Source of the DNA: Mucilaginibacter pedocola | GTDB lineage: Bacteria; Bacteroidota; Bacteroidia; Sphingobacteriales; Sphingobacteriaceae | NCBI RefSeq assembly: GCF_002013915.1 | Contig: NZ_MBTF01000001.1 | Location: 310,001-374,000, forward strand | Reading direction: 5' to 3' | DNA length: 64,000 nt | Shown here: piece by piece, positions 24,999 to 31,273 of the stretch | How positions within the stretch are numbered: position 1 is the first letter of the stretch | Layout: every line of letters starts with the position of its first letter | Program-made: the position numbers and the translations under genes | The notes under the pieces: model-generated | Databases searched by the model: none | The model's input: the letters and a program-made list of their open reading frames with translations, nothing else | What the model was told of the DNA's origin: nothing

Positions 24999-25460
24999 AT
25001 GGCATTACCCAATATCTTCACCAAACCGGTAGCGGATGGCGTTATTGAACGCATTAACAAACTAACGCCTCAGAGCACGCCACAATGGGGAAAAATGAGC
25101 GTATCGCAAATGATGGCGCATTGCTGTGTGGCCTACGAACTGGTTTACGAAGCCGAAAAGCACCCTACACCCAATGCTTTTATGAAATTAATACTGAAGC
25201 TTTTTGTAAAAGATGTGGTAGTGAGCGAAAAGCCTTATAAACATAACAGCCCAACGGCGCCCGCGTTCATTATTAAAGATGAGAAGAACTTTGAAGCGGA
25301 AAAAGCACGACTGATTGCCTATATCACTAAAACACAGGAATTGGGCGAAGCAGCTTTTGATAACCGTATGTCGCACTCGTTCGGCAGGTTAAGTATTAAT
25401 GAGTGGAACAATATGTTCTATAAACATTTTGATCATCATTTAACTCAATTTGGCGTATGA
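24999..25460 (+). CDS. DUF1569 (DinB-superfamily) protein
   Basis: 153 residues. NKLTPQSTPQWGKMSVSQMMAHCCVAYE contains the WGxMS...QMMAHC pattern of DUF1569, and FGRLSINEWNNMFYKHFDHHLTQFGV gives the C-terminal HxxHHxxQF. This four-helix bundle of the DinB/YfiT superfamily usually binds a metal through three His, and His41, His147 and His148 are candidates. It is cytosolic. The substrate is unknown; relatives act in thiol-dependent detoxification or have no known activity. The stop overlaps the next ATG by 4 bp (ATGA), so the two are translationally coupled. Confidence 0.8.
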   Translation: MALPNIFTKPVADGVIERINKLTPQSTPQWGKMSVSQMMAHCCVAYELVYEAEKHPTPNAFMKLILKLFVKDVVVSEKPYKHNSPTAPAFIIKDEKNFEAEKARLIAYITKTQELGEAAFDNRMSHSFGRLSINEWNNMFYKHFDHHLTQFGV

Positions 25461-25666
25461 GCGCTAAAACAACCGAAAGTCCCTTTGGCAAGATAGGGGC
25501 GCCAGCCACACGGGCATTGGCGAGCATAGGGGTAACATCGCTTGAACAGGTTACTCAATTTACCGAAGCACATTTTTTAAGCCTGCATGGGTTTGGCCCT
25601 AAAGCCATGCGGATATTAAAGGAAAAAATGGTAGCCAATAAACTGGAGTTTAATACAGGCGAGTAG
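25457..25666 (+). CDS. Small helix-hairpin-helix (alpha-CTD-like) protein
   Basis: 69 residues: GAPATRALASIGVTSLEQVTQFTEAHFLSLHGFGPKAMRILKEKM is a helix-hairpin-helix fold like the C-terminal domain of RNA polymerase alpha, with the HGFGPKAM hairpin. It could bind DNA or a protein. It is coupled to the DUF1569 gene by an ATGA overlap, a pairing I associate with this family in Bacteroidota. It has no catalytic residues and no secretion signal. Confidence 0.78.
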   Translation: MSAKTTESPFGKIGAPATRALASIGVTSLEQVTQFTEAHFLSLHGFGPKAMRILKEKMVANKLEFNTGE

Positions 25667-25681
25667 TTCTTAATAACCTTG

Positions 25682-26161
25682 CTACCCCAAATTAAGCAGC
25701 CATTTCAATAAGATATAAGATACGTATATAGTGGCGGCCAGCGATATCAGCAGCAAAATGGTTATGAAAATGATGATGCCCTTACCATCGCCTTGGTGTT
25801 TACCTTCCTGGTAATGCTCCTTTAATAATTTGATGTTGCGCGTGTTGGCCTTAAAGTAGAAATCGGTTATTTGGCCAAGAACAGGAATGGCACCGATAAT
25901 AGCATCTACAGAAATATTCAGGGCCATTAAGATCAATACCTTCCGGCTTACGCTGCCATTTTTAGCTATGATATAAAGCAACATTGCTGCAACCACAAAG
26001 CCCGATGCATCGCCCAAAAATGGAATGAAATTAAGAATAGGATCAAGCCCGAAACGGAATTGAGTACCGGGTACGCGAAATTTGTCGTCCATTACAGAAG
26101 CTATCTGCTCTACCCATTTTAGTTGGCCGGTAAGCGCGGTGTTTTTATTAGGCTGTTTCAT
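25682..26161 (-). CDS. DUF4112 membrane protein
   Basis: 159 residues from ATG 26161; a TTG start at 26179 is less likely. The pattern WVEQIASVMDDKFRVPGTQFRFGLDPILNFIPFLGDASGFVVAAMLLYIIAKNG is the DUF4112 core, with the GLDPIxxxIPxxGD motif before the first membrane helix. A second copy-like segment, ISVDAIIGAIPVLGQITDFYFKANTRN, follows. The last helix (IIIFITILLLISLAATIYVSYILL) ends the protein. The function is unknown. It is an inner-membrane protein transcribed alone, convergent with the DUF1569 pair. Confidence 0.8.
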   Translation of the reverse strand: MKQPNKNTALTGQLKWVEQIASVMDDKFRVPGTQFRFGLDPILNFIPFLGDASGFVVAAMLLYIIAKNGSVSRKVLILMALNISVDAIIGAIPVLGQITDFYFKANTRNIKLLKEHYQEGKHQGDGKGIIIFITILLLISLAATIYVSYILLKWLLNLG

Positions 26162-26280
26162 TGCTATCAGGTTAAGCAATAACAGGAGTATTTGTTTTGC
26201 CGATGCCGGTGTTATTCGGTATGGTTATTGTTTTATCATGGCGGGCCGCAAGGCCAATTTTATAAACTAATACATTTGTT

Positions 26281-26460
26281 ATGAAAAGCCATGATCTGAA
26301 GAACAACAACAGCGGGCAAGGGCACACCACCAGCGACCGCGCGTTCAACAACCAAAACGAAAAACTGAAAGAGCGGGGCATCAGCAATGCAGGCGGGCAA
26401 CGGTCCGACCAAACCTCGAGCCGCGATAGTGCCCACAAACAAGAGCATAAGAAAGACTAA
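26281..26460 (+). CDS. Small hydrophilic 59-residue protein
   Basis: ATG 26281 to TAA 26460 encodes a highly polar protein, rich in Asn, Gln, Ser, Lys and His, with no hydrophobic segment (it starts MKSHDLKNNNSGQGHTTSD and ends SAHKQEHKKD). It is predicted to be disordered, in the style of small stress-related proteins. A strong terminator 24 bp after the stop supports expression as a single gene. The function is unknown. The disordered protein at 35979 shares a similar composition but no clear alignment. Confidence 0.6.
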   Translation: MKSHDLKNNNSGQGHTTSDRAFNNQNEKLKERGISNAGGQRSDQTSSRDSAHKQEHKKD

Positions 26461-26483
26461 CAAGAACATTAGTGATAAAAGAG

Positions 26484-26507
26484 CGCCCCGATAAGGGGCG
26501 TTTTTAT
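26484..26507 (+). terminator. Intrinsic terminator of the 59-residue protein gene
   Basis: CGCCCC (26484-26489), a 5-nt loop GATAA and GGGGCG (26495-26500) are followed by TTTTTATTT, a compact GC stem with a T run. Confidence 0.88.
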
Positions 26508-26519
26508 TTAGGAAGAATT

Positions 26520-26630
26520 TTAACAGGATGACATGATGGGGAGGATGTGCAGGATTTCATTTTTTTCATTCCACTGATCTTATTTTTTGGGATTCCACTG
26601 ATTTTAAATTGATTCCACCGATTATAGAAT
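26520..26630 (-). repeat. Two-module dispersed repeat, copy 1
   Basis: On the minus strand it reads first as AATCGGTGGAATC words, with degenerate copies AATCAGTGGAATCCC and ATCAGTGGAATG, and then as AAATCCTGCACATCCT/CATCCTGTT words. The same two modules in the same order lie on the plus strand at 30044-30129, so the pair forms an inverted repeat around about 3.4 kb with four genes. Confidence 0.7.
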
Positions 26631-26703
26631 AGCATTTTTGTAGAGTGGCAAAATGTTGTCTCGCCTTGATGTTAACACACTTTAATTATTGACATTTGTT
26701 TTG

Positions 26704-27396
26704 ATGTTCACGCCCGACTTGATATTTACCGCTGTACTTCTTATTGTACTGTTTTTAGTTTACAACCTGCGTAAGCTCACCATGTCGGGTACTATAGTTG
26801 CCGGGATGGTGGCGGTTTGTATTTTTAAGGGAAGCGGCTTTTTGGGGATATTAATGCTGGCGGTATTTTTTGTGCTGGCAACCGTGGCTACTTCGGTTGG
26901 GAAGAGTTTTAAAGGTAAAACCCATCAGGAAAGGCGCAACGCCGCGCAGGTGGTTGCCAATGGTGGCATGGCGGCACTAATAGGGTTGGTAATGTGGATT
27001 AACCATGCGCCGGGATATCCGCTTATCTTCTTCTTGGCGGCATCCTTATCGTCTGCTACGGCTGATACCTTATCATCAGAACTGGGGACGGTTTACGGGC
27101 GGCGCTTTTTCAATATCATCACGTTCCGGCGCGATGAGCGGGGCAGGGACGGGGTTATCAGCCTGGAAGGTACGCTTGCCGGCTTATTTGGCTCTGCCAT
27201 AATAGGCGTTATTTACCTTTTGCTTATCGGCGGCAGCGGCGGCTTTTGGCTGATAATTATAGCGGGCACCGCCGGTAACCTGTTCGACTCGGTGCTTGGC
27301 GCTACGCTCGAGCGCAAAGGCATTATTCAGAATAATACCGTCAATTTCCTGAATACCGCTTTTGCCGTATTAATTGCCTGGCTGTTTACTATTTAA
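26704..27396 (+). CDS. DUF92 membrane protein (TMEM19/phytol-kinase-like)
   Basis: 230 residues from ATG 26704, all helices and short loops. The pattern KTHQERRNAAQVVANGGMAALIGL and AASLSSATADTLSSELGTVYGRR...ITFRRDERGRDGVISLEGTLAGLFGSAIIG is the DUF92 family, whose plant and cyanobacterial members include phytyl-phosphate kinase (VTE6). Bacterial function is not settled; an isoprenoid- or lipid-phosphate kinase is the best guess. It overlaps the aspartokinase gene tail to tail by 8 bp with no terminator, so antisense read-through is possible. Confidence 0.8.
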   Translation: MFTPDLIFTAVLLIVLFLVYNLRKLTMSGTIVAGMVAVCIFKGSGFLGILMLAVFFVLATVATSVGKSFKGKTHQERRNAAQVVANGGMAALIGLVMWINHAPGYPLIFFLAASLSSATADTLSSELGTVYGRRFFNIITFRRDERGRDGVISLEGTLAGLFGSAIIGVIYLLLIGGSGGFWLIIIAGTAGNLFDSVLGATLERKGIIQNNTVNFLNTAFAVLIAWLFTI

Positions 27397-28645
27397 GCAC
27401 TACCTGGGCCGTGTTACGGTTGGTTTGCTTCATCAGTACGGTTTTGCCTACAGTTATTTCGTTCAGCGCTTCATCGTTATAATGCCTTAAGGTTACCAGC
27501 GTAAGGTTATCGTTATATTTTACCTTGAAACCCGTTTTAAGCGATGCCAATAGTTTTTCAAAACGTTCGGGTACCAGATCGATACAGGCGGTAAAGCTCA
27601 GCGCCGAAGTCTGCATCACGTTCACTTTCACATGGTTTTTAGCGAACAGCCCGAATATTTCGCTGAGGTGGCTTTCTGAGATGAAAGAATAATCAGTTGC
27701 TGAAATGGATAATAGTACCTGTTTTTCTTTTACGATGATAACCGGTTTGGCAAAGTTGATGGTAACGCCATCCTTAATAACAGTTCCCGGCGCATCCGGC
27801 TGCATAAAGGGTTTTACCAGCAGGGGGATATTGGCGTTTTGTAGCGGCTTTATGGTTTTGGGGTGAATAACGCTGGCGCCATAATAGGTCATCTCTATAG
27901 CTTCCTGGTAACTCAGCTCATCAAACTTAATGGTATCGGCAAAGCGTTTTGGGTCGGCATTCAGTATACCGGGTACATCTTTCCAGGTAGTTACCGATTC
28001 GGCACCAAGGCAGGAGGCAATAATAGATGCGGTGTAATCAGACCCCTCGCGGCCCAGCGTAGTAGTGAAGTTCTCTGAGGTACCACCCAAAAAGCCTTGC
28101 GTTACTACAACGCTCTTCTGCAACAGGGTAGGGATATCCTTTTGAATGCTTTCGCGGGTTTTATCCCAATCTACCACGCCTTCGCGGTAGGTATTGTCGG
28201 TATGTATGTAGCTGCGCACATCAAGCCATTTGCTGCTGATACCCTCGTTGCCGAACCATGCGTTTACAATGCGGGTTGATACCAGTTCGCCAATGGAAAC
28301 TATCTGGTCGTAAATAAAATCGTAGTCGTCGTGCGGCTCGTCTTCTATCATCCAGTCTATTTCTACAAAAGTGTTGGCCACTTCGTCGAAAACCGGGTCG
28401 TAAGGTTCAAAAAGCTCCGATAGAATATGGTAATGGTATTCTTTTATTTCCTCGAATATTTCGTGCACATCGCCTTCGCCGTTTACGTAGGCATTGGTTA
28501 GTTTTTCGAGCGCATTGGTAGTTTTGCCCATAGCCGATACCACTACCAGCAACTGTTGCCCTGTATAAAGGCTAACCACTTTGGCTAAATTTTTTACGCC
28601 TTCTGCATCTTTTACCGATGCGCCTCCGAATTTAAATACCAGCAT
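27389..28645 (-). CDS. lysC: Aspartate kinase
   Basis: 418 residues. It phosphorylates aspartate to start lysine, threonine, methionine and diaminopimelate synthesis in the cytosol. The amino-acid kinase fold starts with KFGGASV (5-11), then VVSAMGKTTNAL, GELVSTRIV, the TTLGREGSDYTA motif (about 195-206) and DVPGILNADPK. The C-terminal part (about 310-400, SISATDYSFIS... VNVMQTSALSF) holds ACT-type regulatory domains for feedback control. The length is that of a monofunctional enzyme, not fused to homoserine dehydrogenase. Its start overlaps the end of the DUF3298 gene by 14 bp, placing it third in the GNAT-DUF3298-kinase operon. Confidence 0.9.
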   Translation of the reverse strand: MLVFKFGGASVKDAEGVKNLAKVVSLYTGQQLLVVVSAMGKTTNALEKLTNAYVNGEGDVHEIFEEIKEYHYHILSELFEPYDPVFDEVANTFVEIDWMIEDEPHDDYDFIYDQIVSIGELVSTRIVNAWFGNEGISSKWLDVRSYIHTDNTYREGVVDWDKTRESIQKDIPTLLQKSVVVTQGFLGGTSENFTTTLGREGSDYTASIIASCLGAESVTTWKDVPGILNADPKRFADTIKFDELSYQEAIEMTYYGASVIHPKTIKPLQNANIPLLVKPFMQPDAPGTVIKDGVTINFAKPVIIVKEKQVLLSISATDYSFISESHLSEIFGLFAKNHVKVNVMQTSALSFTACIDLVPERFEKLLASLKTGFKVKYNDNLTLVTLRHYNDEALNEITVGKTVLMKQTNRNTAQVVLK

Positions 28646-29462
28646 TTTTTATTAAATAATGTGCAACCACCGAAGTGGGTTTTAGTAATGTTTTTAGTTC
28701 TGCCCAGGGGATAACCAGTTCGGTTTGCCCGGCAGCGTAGGGTTTTATTTCGTACTCGTTGTACAAAAACTTAATTCCTACCGGAGTGAACAGGTAATTT
28801 TCATTCAGCACGAATTTGGCATCCTCAAAAAAGTAATCCTGCTCCAACGATGCGGTATCTTTCAGGTTTTCGTTTTTACGGAAAATACGCTCGCCAATTT
28901 TGTTGAGTTGTTTTTGGGTATTGGGCTGCAATACATCTTCCAGGTAAAGCGCCTTTTTTGTTTTAGGGTCCCAGTTTAAAAAGCCCGTGAAGCTGGAGCC
29001 ATGCGCACCTCCCTGGTAGGTGTAACCACCATATTCAATAGCAACCAACGCACTATCCTGGCTTACCACCTTGGCATACTCGGTAAGTTCGAAGAACATA
29101 TCCTTACGCTCATCGTCCTTTTTAAACTCGTCATACTTGGTTAAGTAAGTAGCTACCATTGCTGATAGGGAAGAATCGGGTTTCTCGTCGCCGTTTACAT
29201 ACAGGTTTATCAACCTGCTTTGTAAGGTATCGTTCAGCGCATCCTGCCCTTTAAAAAGCGGATAGTTTATTGTTGCAGTGGTACAGGTGCTATCCGGGCG
29301 AGTTCCGCAATCTTTCGCCCGGTCGTGTATGGTTTTCATCTCATACCCAACCGTGTCGGTAAAACTATCCGGTTCTACCTTTTTTGCCGGTTTACCAAAC
29401 TCGCAGCCCGCTAAAGCTATCAGCGTAACACACCCTAACCATATTCCCCTCATACCCGTCAT
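28632..29462 (-). CDS. DUF3298/DUF4163 lipoprotein
   Basis: 276 residues from ATG 29462, which shares one base with the stop of the preceding gene (TGATG). The lipoprotein signal is LGCVTLIALAGC. The mature part has the DUF4163 region (INYPLFKGQDALNDTLQSRL) and the DUF3298 region (YGGYTYQGGAHGSSFTGFLNWDPKTKKALYLEDVL; IKFLYNEYEIKPYAAGQTELVIPWAEL), as in PdaC and RsiV relatives. The domain binds peptidoglycan or related sugars in some proteins. Here no catalytic domain is attached, so it may be a periplasmic binding or anti-sigma-like protein. Confidence 0.83.
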   Translation of the reverse strand: MTGMRGIWLGCVTLIALAGCEFGKPAKKVEPDSFTDTVGYEMKTIHDRAKDCGTRPDSTCTTATINYPLFKGQDALNDTLQSRLINLYVNGDEKPDSSLSAMVATYLTKYDEFKKDDERKDMFFELTEYAKVVSQDSALVAIEYGGYTYQGGAHGSSFTGFLNWDPKTKKALYLEDVLQPNTQKQLNKIGERIFRKNENLKDTASLEQDYFFEDAKFVLNENYLFTPVGIKFLYNEYEIKPYAAGQTELVIPWAELKTLLKPTSVVAHYLIKNAGI

Positions 29463-29998
29463 CACTTAAAATTTATAACCTGTTCTTTTGATAAAGCCGC
29501 ATTCAGCCAGCCCGCTTCAATATTAGCTTCGTATTTTTTGTAAAATTTAATAGCCGGTTCGTTCCAATCAAGCACCTGCCAAACCATACCCGAGAAACCC
29601 AGTTCGCGGGTTTCCTGTATCAATCTATCGAACAACAGCTTACCCAAGCCTTTACCACGGTAAGCTTCGGTTATCACTAAATCCTCGAGGTAAAGGCGCT
29701 GCCCTTTCCAGGTAGAGTAGCGTATGTAGTAAAGCGCAAAGCCTACTACAATGCCGTTATCTTCCACCACAAAAGCTTTCCAAACCGGTTTAGGCCCGAA
29801 GCCTGCTGCTTCAAATTCTTCTAAAGTAACCGTAACCGCATCCGGCTCTCGCTCAAATATGGCCAGTTCAATAATGAGTTCTAAAAGGCGCGGGCAATCA
29901 GACAAAGTGGCTACGCGGAGTACGGTCCCGAGCCCCGAAGCCCCCCCCGCCCCCTGAAGGGGGAGCTTTTGATCAGCAGTAGTGCTATTGTTATCCAT
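29462..29998 (-). CDS. GNAT acetyltransferase (diamine/thialysine type) with repeat-derived N-terminus
   Basis: 178 residues. The GNAT fold begins near residue 27 (LRVATLSDCPRLLELIIELA), with EAAGFGPKPVWKAFVVEDNGIVVGFALYYIRYSTWKGQRLYLEDLVI and the acetyl-CoA loop YRGKGLGKLLF, as in spermidine/thialysine N-acetyltransferases; the C-terminal WNEPAIKFYKKY also fits. Residues about 11-24 (KLPLQGAGGASGLG) are encoded by a GC-rich CCCCCTTCAGGGGG palindrome and a G8 run, which looks like a dispersed intergenic repeat that became coding. The natural start may be elsewhere. First gene of the operon with the DUF3298 lipoprotein and aspartokinase. Confidence 0.82.
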   Translation of the reverse strand: MDNNSTTADQKLPLQGAGGASGLGTVLRVATLSDCPRLLELIIELAIFEREPDAVTVTLEEFEAAGFGPKPVWKAFVVEDNGIVVGFALYYIRYSTWKGQRLYLEDLVITEAYRGKGLGKLLFDRLIQETRELGFSGMVWQVLDWNEPAIKFYKKYEANIEAGWLNAALSKEQVINFK

Positions 29999-30043
29999 TT
30001 ATGCTGTAAATTCTTAAAATTCGTTTTACTCGAGTTCAGACAA

Positions 30044-30129
30044 AGGTGGAATCGGTGGAATCAATCTCAAAATCGGTGAAATCCCGAAAGCAAAAAATCC
30101 TGCCTAATCCTTCAATCCCTAATCCTGTC
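30044..30129 (+). repeat. Two-module dispersed repeat, copy 2
   Basis: GGTGGAATCGGTGGAATC is followed by a degenerate copy, AATCGGTGAAATCCC. The second module, AAATCCTGCCTAATCCT with CCCTAATCCTGTC, runs to 30129. It is in inverted orientation to the copy at 26520-26630. Confidence 0.7.
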
Positions 30130-30148
30130 AAAAAACTTTGCAAGCCAA

Positions 30149-30844
30149 TTAGTTCGTGTTATTTTTCCAGTGCTTAATAACTCGTGTGCCGAAAATAGTA
30201 CTACCCAACCTCACCATATTGCTACCTTGCTCAATAGCCAGTTGATAATCTGCCGACATGCCCATCGATACCGTATCGAACGACTCCTCCTTACGGAAGA
30301 AGCTGGTTTTTATACCGTCGAAAAAGGTTTTTAGCTCGTAATATTCTTCTTTTATCTGTTTCTCGTTATCGGTATTGGTGGCAATACCCATTAAGCCGCG
30401 TATGCGTATATTTTTTAATTCGGCATACTCGGGGTTGCGCAATAGCTCAATGGCCTCGTCGAAACCTAAACCATATTTGGTGTCTTCATCAGCAATGTAT
30501 ATCTGCAGCAGGCAATCAATAGTGCGGTTGTTTTTTAGTGCGTGTTTATTTATTTCCTGCAACAGTTTAAGGCTATCAACCGATTGTATCATGGCAATAA
30601 ATGGCGCAATGTATTTCACCTTGTTGGTTTGCAGGTGGCCTATCAGGTGCCATTGTATATCTTTTGGCAGGGTTTCTTGTTTTTCTACCAGCTCCTGCAC
30701 CATATTTTCGCCAAATAAGCGTTGTCCTGCATCATAGGCTTCCATCAGGTCGGCAGCAGGTTTGGTTTTAGATACCGCAATCAGGGTAACGCCAATGCCG
30801 CCGGTTTCCTTTTTTAGGTTATTGATGTTATCTGCTATGCTCAT
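30149..30844 (-). CDS. yggS: YggS-family PLP-binding protein
   Basis: 231 residues, the usual length. It maintains pyridoxal-phosphate balance in the cytosol and has no known catalytic turnover. VTLIAVSKTKP carries the PLP-binding Lys (about residue 26). GENMVQELVEK, WHLIGHLQTNKVK, IRGLMGIAT, SMGMSADYQLAIEQGSNMVRLGSTIFGTR are the family signatures. It is divergent from the DUF4296-mutS2 pair with a 42-bp gap. The start at 30844 (MSIADNINNLKKE) agrees with the family. Confidence 0.93.
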   Translation of the reverse strand: MSIADNINNLKKETGGIGVTLIAVSKTKPAADLMEAYDAGQRLFGENMVQELVEKQETLPKDIQWHLIGHLQTNKVKYIAPFIAMIQSVDSLKLLQEINKHALKNNRTIDCLLQIYIADEDTKYGLGFDEAIELLRNPEYAELKNIRIRGLMGIATNTDNEKQIKEEYYELKTFFDGIKTSFFRKEESFDTVSMGMSADYQLAIEQGSNMVRLGSTIFGTRVIKHWKNNTN

Positions 30845-30886
30845 TTATCCGTAAATTTGTAATTGTAAACGCCGCTAAATTAAGTA

Positions 30887-31273
30887 ATGCGCAACTATAT
30901 TATCTTGTTTTTTTCTGCTTTGGTTATTTTAACTGCCTGCAAAAGCAAAGTGCCGCCGGGTGTTATCCCGCAGGAGCAAATGGTAAGCCTGCTTACCGAT
31001 GTGCATTTAACCGATGGCGGTATGTATAGCATACCCCAGGTGCCCGATAGTTTATACAGATACGGCAAAGCGCGGTATATAGCACTTTTTAAGCGGCACA
31101 AAACTACCAGTAAGGCTTTAGAAACCAGCCTTAAATATTATTCAACGCAGCCTCCGGAATTAATGGCTATCTACGAGCAAGTATCAAAAAATATACAGGC
31201 CAAGATAGATTCGTTAAATAAGGCCGGGAGCCCTGCCAAACCATCTAAACCTAATGCTGTACCCCCTCAATAG
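30887..31273 (+). CDS. DUF4296 lipoprotein
   Basis: 128 residues. The lipoprotein signal ends VILTAC, followed by PPGVIPQEQMVSLLTDVHLTDGGM, the DUF4296 start; the region KARYIALFKRHKTTSKALETSLKYYSTQPPELMAIYEQV completes the domain. A short Lys/Pro tail follows. It is a Bacteroidota-specific family of unknown function. TAAATTTG at 30852-30859 is an exact -7 element 27 bp upstream, though without a good -33 TTG. Its 3' end overlaps the mutS2 start by 20 bp, so the two are expressed together. Confidence 0.83.
   Translation: MRNYIILFFSALVILTACKSKVPPGVIPQEQMVSLLTDVHLTDGGMYSIPQVPDSLYRYGKARYIALFKRHKTTSKALETSLKYYSTQPPELMAIYEQVSKNIQAKIDSLNKAGSPAKPSKPNAVPPQ

Noticed and set aside
26484..30129. Composite transposon bounded by the two inverted repeats
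   Set aside because: No transposase, no target duplication visible, and the enclosed genes are ordinary housekeeping genes; reported only as an inverted pair of repeats.
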